Shown here one piece after another: positions 12,219 to 23,949 of a stretch of 64,000 bases of DNA. The position numbers were made by a program, and so were the translations under genes. Origin of the DNA: Coprinus comatus (Eukaryota > Basidiomycota > Agaricomycetes > Agaricales > Agaricaceae); assembly GCA_034638255.1 (NCBI GenBank), contig JAWPGT010000093.1, positions 1 to 64,000 of the forward strand. The letters run 5' to 3'. Every line of letters starts with the position of its first letter. Within the stretch, counting starts at the first letter, position 1. Below the pieces are notes generated by a model. It ran no database searches and was not told the origin of the DNA. It worked only from the letters and a program-made list of their open reading frames with translations.

Positions 12219-13031
12219 ATTGATGTTTACTTTATTAATCAATTAAATCTTCAACTTTCCTCACACCAAAAAATTGTATATTCCCTTCTTTAATATATAT
12301 ACAGGACACCAAAACTACAGGATACCAGAGAGATGGTCCCCATAATTTTATGGGGGAGTTATGAACGAGATACCGGCACACTGGCCTGGTAATATATCCT
12401 CTTCCGGTGGTCAGTGACGATTTTGATGTGAACATTCAACACATAGGATGAATTTTAGGGTCTGGAATATAGTAAGGGCTGGTAATGGAATTGGTATAAG
12501 TGTTTGATATGTTATGTACAGTAGTCTGTAAGTAGAGTCTATTAGTGCTATTATATTTTCTTTCATTCATTTTTGATGAACAACAACATTATATTTTGTT
12601 TACAATTACCACTATGTACCCTAACATCAGGGTTAAAATATATCATTATTGTTTAACGTTTCAATGTCTCGAAACAAGGGTTCAATTCTGATGTCAAGCC
12701 TTCTGCGCACTGCCAACGGTAGCACAAGCCGAACTCTCCCCTTAACTTAGATTGAAGTAGAAACTCTCGGGGGCTTACCAAACAATGCTTCATGAAGCAT
12801 AACAATTTGGGGTCGTACTATTTCGAATTAAGGTCCTGAGAATCACCAACATCTGGTTGATCTGTGGACCCCAAGCCCACTTTATGATGATAGCACTTTA
12901 TCACGATCTTCTCAGGTTTATCTTTTGACGCACAACCCTTTTGATATAACCCTCCCTAGTCTTTCTTATCTTCCCTCTTCATTAATCATACCAACATTCT
13001 CATTCACTTTACCCATTGACAATTTGACATT
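12219..13031. other. Intergenic before copy 3
   Basis: No supported gene. The last 90 bases should contain the promoter of copy 3: GATATAACC at about 12951 sits roughly where the other copies have a TATA box. The ATCGATATCGAT palindrome is not seen, as expected for type II copies. Confidence 0.4.
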
Positions 13032-13882
13032 ATGTCTTTTGCTGCAGGATTATTCCATGTCTACTTCATCGCTATAGATCCGAATTCAAACCAAAACTAC
13101 ACCCAAAAAAGTCCCTTGGTAAGCCCTCTATCCTGATTGAAATCAAAACTTAGACTATATGCTACAACTTACTCACACAACATAGTATCTCGTAACCTTT
13201 TCCTCCCGTTCCGAAGCCGACAATTATTGGAGATACCTCCCATACTCTTATCCGAACAACATGAACAAATTTCGTCGACTTAGTCCTCAGCTTATCAAAG
13301 CACCATTACCGAACCTCGAAAATGGATGGAAATGTATTATCCAGACATTAAAGGATGAATATCAAGTTCAACAAACGAAGAAACCACTCATTGCTCCTTC
13401 TGATCAACGTTCGGATAATATAAATGGTCTAACGTGTGTATTATCACTTCTATATTACTGGGGGTAACTTGCTAAACATTCAAATTTCATGCAGGTGTTA
13501 TATTTATAACTGTTCACGTCAAAGACATGAATATTGGATGTATCGACGGTCCTCAGGCTGGGATGACATTATTGTTGGAAGTCCGACTACTGATAAATTC
13601 CTAATTAAACGAGCCACACCATTAGATTACAATTTCAGGCCGGAAGAAGACATTTTAATTGCTGAAGATTATGTCAACATCTTCCATTTTGATCACACCA
13701 AGTTAGTTGTCAAGTGGCGTGAGTTGGGAGATAGAGGAGTGGAATTGTATGTCGGAACCTTCTCTGGGGACACTCCGCGGGAGCCAAACGAGAGATTCAA
13801 GTTTTCATTCTTTACCGATGGAAGACCAAATGATTCGGAACGGTTTTGGCACCGCGGAGATTCATGGGAATTTGAGAGTTGA
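13032..13882 (+). CDS. Unassigned small-protein family, copy 3 (type II), intact
   Basis: Exons 13032-13118, 13186-13433 and 13495-13882 give 240 aa. Exon 1 reads MSFAAGLFHVYFIAIDPNSN. Exon 2 reads YLVTFSSRSEADNYWRYLP with RRLSPQ and APLPNLENGWKCIIQTLKD, then IAPSDQRSDNING. Exon 3 starts CYIYNCSRQRHEYW and carries EDILIAEDYVNIFHF, VVKWRELGDRGVELY, SGDTPREPNERFKFSFF, DGRPNDSERFW and final GDSWEFES. Compared with type I, the C-terminal third differs: a VKWRELGD block and a DGRPNDSERYW block replace the VAP..LVMTP and FSWFENGF region. No known domain, signal peptide or membrane segment. It is the best intact type II reference. Introns are 67 and 61 nt. Confidence 0.8.
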
Positions 13883-14419
13883 TTTTGTGTACAAGACTTT
13901 GAAGTGGAATGATTAATTGAGAATGTGTACTGGATTTTGCACGGCGTATTAGATAGTGTAAGAACGTCCTTCCCTTGGTATTCAGAGACATTGTAAAATG
14001 TGCATGAGGGTGTATTGCATAAGTATTAAGCATTGGGATATAACCAAGAGTCTGTCGAGGTGCTACGACTTCGAAGCTGACGTGATAAGTGGAGTGACTT
14101 GCAAGGTTGATCTCTTTCCCAAAAGCGCAGGAATTCATGAGGTACGAGTATATGCGTTCTTTAATTCCATCAGCAAGCTCCGTAAATACCACTTCAACGC
14201 CTTCAAAATCGCGTGTTGAAGATTGCAAGCATTCCATTCCAGCTATTGTTGGCTCCCTTACTAAAACATAAAGTATTGGTGTCAATAACCAATATGTCTC
14301 TCTTCGGCTTTCGAACGATGATGATATTGTGTATTAGGTTGGAAGTTTTATAGAGGCCTGGATGCACCATCATGGTAGGAGAGGGGAAGTAATAGTATCT
14401 TGACAAGAGTTTTTCTGTA

Positions 14420-15860
14420 CGTTGAGAATTCTGGCATACGTGATGAACTTCCAGCTTTGCCTAGATTTTGATTTTGATTTTACATACCATCGTAAACCAA
14501 AATACACCATGTATTATAAAGAAGTAATACATTCACGACAGGTTACAGAGGAGCCGCAAGACTTATTGGATTTTTGTTCTTGCATTGTGCGTCTATCCCG
14601 TCAGGGTCGCAACTCTTCAAAAAACCTTCAACCACATATATTCCCTCTCTGCGACGCGTTATCACCCCCTAAACAATTGTATGACGTATCAAGGGATTAG
14701 GGTATCCAGGACTAGGAAGTCGAAGGAAGTCAGGTGTCAAGGAAATTCGTCAATTATGAGTAAAATATTCCTCTCGATCAACAGCACTGATTCTGACACT
14801 TCCCAAAGTGATACAAAGGTCCAATTATCTTGCTGTAGGGATATAGCGTATGCATCCTAGCCCTCTGGGATCCATTCAAGGATATTGGGTAATCCGTATC
14901 GAACGACCCAGCCTCCCCTCCTAAACCACTATTATTGCCCTTCCCCATCACCCGAAAGCACCCATGTCTACCGAGTTCTCATATTCCACATAGGCTGTAT
15001 CCACTGTCCATAACTTCCCATAACTTCCCATACCGCACATCCTGGGAAGCCAATGTTACCGATGCAAATGGAGGTCTCTTTCATATCCCATAGCAATCAG
15101 TAACTTGAGTAACTCGCCAGGGACAGAAAGGGTATAAAATGTACGTTGGGAAGGAGTTTTTGCAAGGGATTCTAGGCAGTCAGATATTGATAGTATGAAG
15201 TCTATGACCCCCGAACGTGGTTTCTCCGTTGTTAAGAGCATTGCGTACGCAGTGCAGCGGGTCTTTGGTAGTAGAGTGTTCTTCCGAGAGTTATGATGGC
15301 ATACAAGTAAGGAGAAGAATGATCGTAATTTGAGTGCGAGGTGTGAATAGGTTTTCTGTTGGCGCCATGGAGTCTATTGCTTTGACGGTGCGGTATGTAC
15401 AGTCTTTATGGTGGGCGGTGATTTCATGGAGAGCATCGAACGTTGAACACGGAGGAAAACAGCTGCTGGATTTCTCAGAGGTTGTAAGCCTTGGGCTTAA
15501 GGAGTATAAGCAAGATAAACAACATTATCAGAGGTTAACAGACCTTTAAGCCATCCTACTGTCGACACATATGTGCCAGGCCTGAGTAAGGTCATGTCTG
15601 GAATGGTAAAGCCATCTGGAAGTCGGATATGAGCACCATAATAACACTTTGATAAATTTTTAGCTAACCTTTCAACGTAGACGTTGCTCACTCATGGCAG
15701 ATATTTCGAGCATTTTGATCTTTGGTGGTTGTGGGAAGAGAAGGCATCGTGAGAAATTCCCATCTCGTATACCGCCCCTATTGACATCAACGAGTATATG
15801 CGCTTCTTTTCAGCCTATACGTCTCGCGAAGTCTCTGCTAGATTCCTTTTCTCTTATAAA
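14420..15860. repeat. Decayed gene-like repeat, copy R3 (rearranged)
   Basis: The left part (14420-14870) matches R1 in plus orientation: TCTCTGCGACGCGTTA near 14644 equals the R1 string near 4724, and one frame reads SATRYHP. The right part (15735-15860) matches the R1/R2/R4 tail but in minus orientation: the reverse complement contains TTCGCGAGACGTATAG, GCGCATATAC and GAAATTTCTCACGATG. The two halves are therefore inverted relative to each other. Between them are short frames (15056-15549) with no recognisable product. Confidence 0.4.
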
Positions 15861-16369
15861 AGAGCTAACGGCACAACATGATGGCGACTGCTCTACTCTT
15901 GGTACTCCTGGGCCCGCTCTGAACGGTGTGATATCACGGACATCGAATAGATTTGTTGACACTACACCAAGCTCCAAATGTCTGGACTCTACAGATGATT
16001 ACTTTAAAGACAATAGTCTTTCAGATTACTAGATTCACTGTTAATTCAATCAAAGATATACAGCAAATACTTCTCAGTGATCCCTCAGGCCTCATTCCTC
16101 AGCTCTCTCTAGTGGTCAGGATAAACCTATCAAAACTAAAATGAACTCAATGCACTTGCACCTTCCCATGAAGAAACCGCTTATTTCTTGAGAAGAATCT
16201 CTTCGACACCCACTTATTGCTCGCTATCATCGACACTCCTCACCCCTCACTGATATTAACTCTCCTTTGTTATGGGATATCCGCAATCGTTTGTACGAAA
16301 CCAAGAATGTATTACATCTGCAATTCAAAAGGGAAAAAAATTTCACTTTCACACTACACCAATGCAACA
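15861..16369. other. Intergenic, nothing identified
   Basis: No convincing gene. The last part is the 3' flank of the minus-strand copy 4. Confidence 0.4.
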
Positions 16370-17236
16370 TTAATTAACGAACTCCCAAGAACGCCCGTCT
16401 TCCCAATATCGTCCCGAATCATTTGGTTTTCCATCGGTAAAGAATGAGAACTTGATTTTTTCGTTTGGCTCCTGGGGAGTATCCCCGGAGAAGGTTCCCA
16501 TATACAATTCCACTTTTCTATCCCCTAATTCACGCCACTTCACAACTACATCTGGATCGCCAAAATGGAAAATATTGACGTAGTCTTCGTCAATTAGGAC
16601 GTCTTCTTCAGCTCTGGGCTCGTAATCGAGTAGTGTCACCCGTTTGATTAAGAATTTGGTTGGAGTGTTTGTGGTGGTTCTGACAAACGAGTGTTTAACA
16701 TTATTGTGATATTCGTATACTAGTTGCCAACGTAAGTTAGAAAATGATGTAGTACTTGAAGCACAGCGGATGTAACACCTGTATGGAAATGTTTAACACG
16801 TTGTTCTAGATATATGCAGAAATAATACTAATACACACGTTATACCGTTTATGTTATCCAAACGTTGATCAGAGGGCGCAATAAGTGGTTTTTTCGTTTG
16901 TTGAACTTGATATTCATCCTTCAATGTCTGGATAATACATTTCCATCCATTCTCGAGGTTTGGCAGTGGTGCCTTGATGAGTTGAGGACTAAATCGACGA
17001 AATTTGTCCATGTTGTTCGGATAAGAGTATGGAAGATATCTCCAATACTTGTCGGCTTCGGAGCGGGAGGAAAATGTTACGAGATACTGTATGCATTGAA
17101 GTACAGCCATGAGAACACAAAATTCAGAGTACAAGGGGAGAGGGCTTACCAGGGGACTTTTTTGGGTGTAGCTTTGGTTTGAATTTGGATCTACACCGAT
17201 AAAGTACACATGGAATAATCCTGGAGCGAAGGACAT
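16370..17236 (-). CDS. Unassigned small-protein family, copy 4 (type II), intact
   Basis: On the minus strand, exons 17236-17150, 17086-16839 and 16778-16370 give 247 aa. Exon 1: MSFAPGLFHVYFIGVDPNSN. Exon 2: YLVTFSSRSEADKYWRYLP with APLPNLENGWKCIIQTLKD. Exon 3: CYIRCASSTTSFSNLRW, PTKFLIKR, EEDVLIDEDYVNIFHFG, VVKWRELGDRKVELY, SGDTPQEPNEKIKFSFF and final GRSWEFVN. Intron 1 (63 nt) is a multiple of three without a stop, so the first two exons read as one open frame; retention would insert 21 residues. Exon 2 is nearly identical to those of copies 1 and 3, which points to recent duplication or gene conversion. The start is fixed by the conserved MSFAPG segment. No known domain. Confidence 0.8.
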
Positions 17237-17345
17237 TGTGCAATGTGGTGAGAATCTTGGTATGTACTATGCACTGTCAATGAAGAAGATAAGACTCAGG
17301 AAGGTCTATCAACTGAAGGGACAGTAATGTGACGAATTCATCTAT

Positions 17346-17444
17346 GTTTTATATATGAGGCACATTCTATGAAGGAAGGACATATCGTCAGTGGAAGTTC
17401 TACATGATGATGATCAGATATAGATTATGATCACCTTCTCCGCA
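17346..17444 (-). promoter_or_regulatory. Promoter of copy 4: TATA and TGCGGAGAAG element
   Basis: Reading the minus strand, TATATAAAA lies at about 17356-17347, roughly 110 nt upstream of the ATG. TGCGGAGAAG lies at 17444-17435 and is preceded by AGAAGCGATAGCGAAC. The latter block matches the sequence upstream of type II copy 1 at about 6950-6980 and, for the core, those of copies 8, 9, 10 and 11. Confidence 0.5.
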
Positions 17445-17835
17445 GTTCGCTATCGCTTCTACTAGTTCTCTAGCAAGAATATCCGACTTCCCAACTATAC
17501 AGATGATACCTCACTAAGGCCTCGAGGCTCGAATTTGAACTTGAAACTTGAATATGACTCATGAGATGACATTTTTTCATTCAATCGCTCACATCGTATT
17601 CGTTCGAAGGACTGGGGAATCTTGCTAGAACCACAACTACGGCCTGCAAAGTTTTTCATGTACAAGTTAGATTGGGATGAATGTATAGAATAACGGTTGT
17701 GGTTTTCTTTGTGATTGCTATTTCGGACTATCACTGGTTTTCGTACTGTCAAGAGTTGTTTTCCGTCGGAATAATAGATATTCGCAACCGCATTTCATCT
17801 GAGCATAATATTACGCGCTCAAGCTGCATTTACAT

Positions 17836-18732
17836 TTATTGTATTAGTTCCCATCGTTGTCCGTTCACGGACTGAGAATCCTGAACCACATAAACCCTCT
17901 TCCACTCAATCTTTGGATCATTATAAACTCGAAATCCGTTCTCAAACCAGGAAAACCTGAACGTTTCCTGAGAAGGCTCTACAGTACCATCGTGTGCAGA
18001 AAGTATAGTAATTTGAGATATATTCTCTGATTTAGTCATGACTAGTTGATATTGGCGATCGGCTTGGGTGGAAAATGTGGCCTCACGTATGTTCACATAA
18101 TCTTCTCCTATCAATACATCTTCATCAGGTTTACAATCATAAGGTGGTTGTGACGTTTCGCTTCTTTCGATTATGAACCTTGTTGGAGATCTGTAATCCC
18201 CACCCGAGTTGTATCTGGCGCTCGGCTCATAACACTTTAGTGTTCCCCTGTCAACGAACCAGAAAAGATAGGGTTTTGCTGCTGAACGAATGTAATACCT
18301 ACAAAGCGGGGTGAGTAGAATAGTTAACTACAGGAGTTATCATGGCTACGTACTCTCCACCATTTAAATAATCAAATCTGGAATCCGATGCAGCAGCAAG
18401 TGCTTTTCGAGGATTGAAGTTGTCTTTCAACGTTTGAATAACACACTTCCATTCTTGGACACTCGGTAATGGTGCCATGATAAGTTGTGGACTGAACCGA
18501 CGAACTTTCGGTCCATTGCAGGATGAGAGTTGAGCTGCCCTCCACTAATTATCTGCTTCTGAACGTGAAGAGAAAGTGACTAGATACTGGGTCCAAATAA
18601 TTTAAGTTGAGTATTAGTGAGAGATGGTTTGGATAATGTACTGCTTACCAGAGGACTGTTCTGAGTGTAATTTGAGTTGGCATCTCCAACACCAACGAAG
18701 TAGACGTGGAACAGCCCAGGACCATGAGACAT
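17836..18732 (-). pseudogene. Unassigned family, copy 5 (type I), single nonsense codon
   Basis: Minus-strand exons 18732-18649, 18586-18354 and 18298-17836 align over their whole length with intact copy 2: exon 1 is identical in protein (MSHGPGLFHVYFVGVGD) and exon 2 is the same length (233 nt). Codon 13 of exon 2 is followed by TAG where copy 2 has TGG (W), in SEADN-W-WRA. Everything after this, including PTRFIIERS, DEDVLIGEDYVNI, FRFSWFENGF and GQRWELIQ, is open to the normal stop. The promoter also differs from copy 2 by TATAAAAG to TACAAAAG. Both are single transitions, so this is a young pseudogene, or a gene needing readthrough. I favour pseudogene. Confidence 0.75.
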
Positions 18733-18821
18733 GTCGGTTGTAATCGATATGAAAGGATGTTTAAGGATTTCTGAAGATGATATTCTGGGGTGTGGAGGTT
18801 GGTGAAGGGTTGTTAATCCAT

Positions 18822-18854
18822 GCACCTTTTGTACTGGTGTTTATCGATAACGAT
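18822..18854 (-). promoter_or_regulatory. Palindrome and mutated TATA box of copy 5
   Basis: On the minus strand ATCGTTATCGAT (18854-18843) is followed by AAACACCAGTACAAAAG. This aligns with copy 2 (TATCGATATCAATAAAC then TATAAAAG), with the TATA box changed at one position. Confidence 0.55.
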
Positions 18855-19069
18855 AGACCACAGTCGTCTGAGGTCTACATATATCCAGCATCTTGTGATG
18901 CTTCTCTGGATACGCAGGACCGCAGATGTTCTAACTTTCTATGTCGCTTGGCGATCCGATTAGAGTTATTTGGATTTCACATGTCAATGCTCTAATAACG
19001 TTTTCTTTCATGTCTAAGCCGAGTCTTTTACTGGTTCTTCGCAGCAGATATTTCGGGCTTTTGATGGGT

Positions 19070-20490
19070 GTGTTGTGAGAAGACATCGTGAGAACTCCCG
19101 TCTGGTTTACTATCGCCAGTGACTATATGCACTCCTTTTTACCTTACACGTCTCGCTAAGTCTTGGTGCTAGGTTCCTCATTACTCGTGGAATTACTGTC
19201 AAAGTCAATGGCTCAATAATGCGATGGTTATACCAAGTACATTTCATACAACGATTGCCTATCACCTTCAAAATCACCCTCACTTTCAAAATTTCTCTGT
19301 ACTGAGCTGCAAAATTGTCTACGTTCAATAAAACTGTACATCTACCATCTATGACCGTAAGTCCTTTAGTCCATCACTTTTACTCGCTCATTAAAGCTCA
19401 TGCTTCTCGCCAGTCATGACTAGAAGGGATGAGATTCCTTGGCACTTTTTCGCTCATGACATTCTCAATTCCGGTTGCTACGTCTCATCTTTGTGAAGGA
19501 CCTGAGAACGTTCGTTCACCATGAATACGAAGAATTCAACCTTCCTACGCTTTTGTGGTAGCTACCTCCGCCTTGGATATATCTCTTATTTTCCAAGACC
19601 TTCCAGATTATCTATGCTTACTCAATATTGCAAACACACACACACACACGCGATCTATGACTCTGTAGTTTGTAGGGAGATTAGAGGCGTCTAAGTGGAT
19701 GAAATTGTGACAGTACGTCTGCAAACCCTTGTGGATCTCTCCACAATCTCGCAGCGCTCATGTTCGATGTGTTGAAGTTGGAAATGGCAAACGCGTGTCG
19801 AGAACGCGTGTGGTGGATTAATGATCACTGGTATAGGGGGTGGTCCAAGTTGTTCAGATATTTACTCGTGATAAACCTTGTTACTCATCTTTCGTTCGCT
19901 TTGACCTTCCTTTTTGTTTCCATGTAATACTTAAACTGTTGCATGCCTCAATGTATCCTCAGTTCTCGTTCTTCGAGTCTGAGGTTAGTATCTATACCCT
20001 TATTCGTTCTACCACTTACTGACTATAACTTTGTAGTCTGACTTGTATTCTCATTAGGTACTACTGAATATAGTTCTCGTTCTTCGAGTCTGAGTCTGAC
20101 TTGTATTCTCATTACGATGTTGAACTAGGGTGATATACGATATCGAAACGAAGGAAACAGATCAACATATCTCGCTCTTCCCTCTTCGCCACATGTGTTT
20201 AGGTCTTGTCAAATACGAAACTTTCGCAAGCTTCTAGGAACATCCTTCTTCCGCCCGGAGCAAAGTAATTCCAAAATTCAGGAATGACTATCATCCCTTC
20301 TGTGGATAATATGCTGGGGTTCGGAACGTATATGTTCGTTGAAAGGCCGCTCAACTCAAGCCTCCGTATCTGACGCATCAAAAGTTTAGGCTGTTGTAGT
20401 TTGTTTGACCAGACGTTCATACCCTTCCCTCGACCTTTATAACATCTGCTGCATCACGAAAACGCGTCAGTGACACGAGAAAAGCCGTAT
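19070..20490 (-). repeat. Decayed gene-like repeat, copy R4
   Basis: Reverse complement of 19070-19260 aligns closely with R2 (9860-10060): TGTACTTGG, ATCGCATTATTGAGCC, TTGACTTTGACAGTAATT, GTGCATATAGTCACTG and GACGGGAGTTCTCACGATG. The frame 19328-19110 is open and reads CTWYNHRIIEPLTLTVIPR, conserved with R2. Further up, 19740-19660 (GTGGAGAGATCCACAAGG, TTTGCAGACGTACTGT) matches R1, and 20490-20455 has the ACGGCTTTTCTCGTGTCACTGAC start. A (CA)n run lies at about 19631-19648. The full unit is thus about 1.4 kb. Stops break it elsewhere. Confidence 0.55.
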
Positions 20491-21263
20491 TATATCAACA
20501 TCAACCCTGAACAAGTCCGGCTTTGCTTTGGTCTATCGGCGCCCTTTCCTTTGGACACCGATCTCTTGTTCGTTTTGTCTCCAAGTACATCGTACTTGCT
20601 TGGGGGTGGAGTGTCTGGGGTGCGTTTTTATGTGGAAACACGACAGACTACATATACAGAACGGAAAATCCATGAGATGCACACACACGAAATACAGCTC
20701 TAGCTGCAAGAAATATATCCACATTATCCTGCTACCGCGTGCGACGCAAACATTTTCATGTTGAAACTTCCTCACCTTCATGTTCCGACGTAATAATAAA
20801 CTCCAAGTTTCTTTTCGGTGCTTCAGTTACCCTGGTACACGTGGCGACAGTTTGCTCAAGCTACGTTGGAAGTCCGAGAGGCTGAGGCTTGCTTTGATTT
20901 GCGAAATGATGTCTTCGTTAATAGTGTGTAGTGTTCCTCCACATGCACATACATCCAGTCCATGTACCCTACTATTGTCATCTTACATGTGTGCAAGTGG
21001 AAACATGCGTCATTTCTGATATAATAGAGAAATGAGACATTTCTCATTGATAAATAAATTGCTCCGACTTGATCAAACCACGAAACTGCCTTTCTCCCTC
21101 TCTTCCCCTCTCTCTCTCATTATGGACACCTCATTTACCTCCCATGATGCCATGTATGAGTAGGATATGACATTCGACTAAACTAAGCGAGATGAACTGG
21201 GTTACAACGTCATAACAGTTGTTCAGTGCCGTGGAATCTCCATCTTTTTATCAAGTACCTGAA
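20491..21263. other. Intergenic, nothing identified
   Basis: Short overlapping frames on both strands (about 60-80 codons) with no recognisable motif. The right end is the 3' flank of copy 6. Confidence 0.4.
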
Positions 21264-22191
21264 TCACCGTACTAATTCCCACCGTTCGTTGCTATCGGGA
21301 ATCATAGCAACATAGGACGGATTAGCAAGATGGGACAAACTGAAGCACAAGCAAAATCCATTCTCAAACCACGAAAAGTTAAAGGTACTGGGTGGCTCCG
21401 GGTTAGGTATATTGTCGTCTGGCATGGTGGATAGGAGGAGTCCCTCGAATTCTGTTACGTTGTTAGGATGTGTTGGTAAACTTGTGACAGGCGCCAATAT
21501 AAGTTTCGTAGGCTTCCAACCCATTATGCTAGGTAATGCAATTATTTCCACCTCATCTCCGCCTATTAATACGTTCTCTTCTTGCCTACACTCGTGAGGC
21601 ATTGGGTTTAAGCTGTTGATTATGAATCGTGTTGGCGATAGATAATTTGACTGGGTGTGATGTGTTATTATATCTGGAGCTCTAATTGAGGTTCCATCGA
21701 GAACCCAAAACCGATTTGGCGAAGTAGCAGAGCGAATGCAATATCTATAGTATTAGTCAACAGTTAAGAACAAATGGAAATATTCAAACCATAATATGTT
21801 ACTCACTCTCTACCGTTCAAGTGATCTATACGAGAATCAGGTACAGCAGCAATCGCTTTTCTCAGATCAAAATTGACCTTCAATGTTTGAATAATACATT
21901 CCCATCCATCTTGAATATTCGGTAATGGTGCCATGATGAATTGCGGAGCGAATCGACGAAATTTGGAGGTATCGGGGGAGAGTTGAGTAGCCCTCCACCA
22001 TTTATCGGCTTCGTTTCGTGAAGAGAATGTGACTAGATACTATTCCAAAGAGCAGGGGGTTATGTCTTACATATACGAACGAGACTTGAGAGTCATAATC
22101 TCACCAAAGAGCTATTTTGACTGTAATTCCAGTTGGTAGTATCACCAACCCCGATGAAATAGACGTGAAACAAGCCGGGGCCATGAGACAT
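21264..22191 (-). CDS. Unassigned small-protein family, copy 6 (type I), intact
   Basis: Minus-strand exons 22191-22105, 22039-21807 and 21744-21264 give 266 aa in phase. Exon 1: MSHGPGLFHVYFIGVGDTTN and NYSQNSSL. Exon 2: YLVTFSSRNEADKWWRATQL, RRFAPQFIMAPLPNIQDGW, DSRIDHLNG. Exon 3: YCIRSATSPNRFW, PTRFIINS, EENVLIGGDEVEIIALP, FNFSWFENGF and final ERWELVR. Introns are 65 and 62 nt. Exon 3 is the most diverged part relative to copy 2, with a cysteine-containing FCLCFSL stretch, whereas exons 1 and 2 are well kept. No known domain. Palindrome at 22326-22337 upstream. Confidence 0.78.
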
Positions 22192-22325
22192 GTTGATTGT
22201 GGAAGTGTGTGTGTGAAGAAAGGGCGTGGTTTGTTATAAAGAAATAACAGGGTAGGATGATGCTCAGGAATCCAAAGAGCCGCCAAGTTGGGCGCAGCTT
22301 GATGCTTCTCGTTCTCTCGTTGCCT

Positions 22326-22337
22326 ATCGATATCGAT
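22326..22337 (-). promoter_or_regulatory. Perfect ATCGATATCGAT palindrome upstream of copy 6
   Basis: Twelve-base perfect palindrome 135 nt upstream of the ATG at 22191, in the minus-strand context TAATCCATCGATATCGATAG. The same context precedes copies 7 and 8. Confidence 0.6.
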
Positions 22338-22787
22338 GGATTACTATCCTTTAGAACCTGGAGACCAAAATATGCCAAAAATAACCCCTTCTGCTTCTTT
22401 ACAGCATTTAAGTTGATCATCTACAACAGATAAGAGTGATTGTAGCGAGCTGTAGACTTTAAGTACCTGAAAACTTTTGAGCAACATTCTAAGTTGTGAA
22501 GAAAGTGCGTATACCCGCAGACGATAACTAAGCTGAGAGTTCTAATAATTCTGTCCTATTTTTCGGAATGTGTTTGCTTTACGGTAGGATCGAACTCTCG
22601 TTGCAAGACGTCGAAATGAGACAACACGCTGGCCACAAATGTTTTCATTTTCAAATGAACAATCCCTCTTTCTTCATTAATTGCCATCAAAACAGAAGCT
22701 CCAAAAGCCACAAAGGTAGAAAACAGAATGACCAAGTGTAGCAACCCCACAGGCGACCGAGACTCCTACAACTATAATAAACTACCA

Positions 22788-23721
22788 CTATTCTACCAAT
22801 TCCCATCTATCCCCCCCCACCAGGAGTCACAAAAAGTTCGTATAACGTTTGAGAATTATTCTGTATATAGAATCCATTCTCAAACCAGGAAAACTTGAAT
22901 TTATACTGACAACCACCTTCGTTGGATACATGTTCATCGGGGGCAGCAGCAACAACGTTGAATGCCGTCACAGCTGCATCGGCCAAAGGTTTTATGTAAA
23001 GTTTGATAGGAATTTCACCAATTTGCCTTGGAGCCACTAATATCTCCACATCATCCTCACCTATCAATACATCCTCTTCTTTCTTTCCAACATCGTATGG
23101 TAACTCATTTAACCTGCGAATTATAAACTTTGTCGGATATTCGTAGACTGACCAATTCCAATTTAGCATTGGTTGTAAAACGCGAAGTTCTCCGTTAGAA
23201 CGGACGGACCAATAACGGTGCGGTTCCGTGGCAGAACGGATACGAAATCTGTAGTCGCAAAAATACATCATGCCAATATAAGTAACATGACCAAAATATT
23301 ACTGAAACCAAGGTCCAGAACAGAAAACTCACCCTCCACCATTCAAATGATCCGCACGAGAATCAGCCGACGCAGCAATCGCTTTCCTCGGACTGAAGTT
23401 ATCCTTCAACTTCTGAATAATACATTCCCATCCATCTTGAATATTCGGTAAGGGTGCCATAATAAATTGTGGACTAAATCGACGAATTCTGGATATATAG
23501 TAAGATGATAATTGAGTGGCTCGCCACCATTTATCGGCTTCATCACGAGAAGTGAATGTAACTAGATACTAAAAGTTCGAAACGCAAATATATATATATA
23601 AATAGTTATAACTAGCATGGGGCTCAAAGTAACTTACCAACGGACTCTGTTGAGTGTAATTCAAGCTTGTATCACCAACTCCGGCAAAGTAAACATTAAA
23701 TAGGCCTGGACCGTGACACAT
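22788..23721 (-). CDS. Unassigned small-protein family, copy 7 (type I), frameshift at the last codons
   Basis: Minus-strand exons 23721-23638, 23568-23333 and 23248 to about 22807. Exon 1: MCHGPGLFNVYFAGVGDTS. Exon 2: YLVTFTSRDEADKWWRATQL, FSPQFIMAPLPNIQDGW, DSRADHLNG. Exon 3: FRIRSATEPHRYWSV, PTKFIIRRLNELPYD, EEDVLIGEDDVEILVAP and FKFSWFENGF. The frame as given ends VTPGGGG then TAG at 22809-22807. A run of eight G (minus strand) lies just before this stop; the next frame beyond the run reads the family's usual C-terminal RWELVE and ends at 22788. The run is one base too long for that frame, so this is either a very recent slippage mutation or a base-calling error. Everything else is intact at about 253 aa. 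Confidence 0.7.
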
Positions 23722-23805
23722 GTTAATCTTCCGCCAGAAATAAAAAGGATGGCAAGAGTGTGTAGTAGCGATTTGAGAGGTTGCCAAAGACTCCAGAATC
23801 CTTGT

Positions 23806-23855
23806 GGTCCTTTTTAAACCTGCTTCCTTTTTCTATGCCATCTATCGATATCGAT
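23806..23855 (-). promoter_or_regulatory. Palindrome and TATA-like box of copy 7
   Basis: On the minus strand ATCGATATCGAT (23855-23844) is followed by GGTTTAAAAAGG at about 23820-23809, 90 nt from the ATG at 23721. The arrangement is the same as in copies 2, 6 and 9. Confidence 0.55.
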
Positions 23856-23949
23856 GGATTAGTGCTACAATAAATGTAGTTATTTATATACAGCAGATAT
23901 TCCCATTGTTGCTTGCGAGAAAGAATCACACAACGATAGTACGTTTTTT

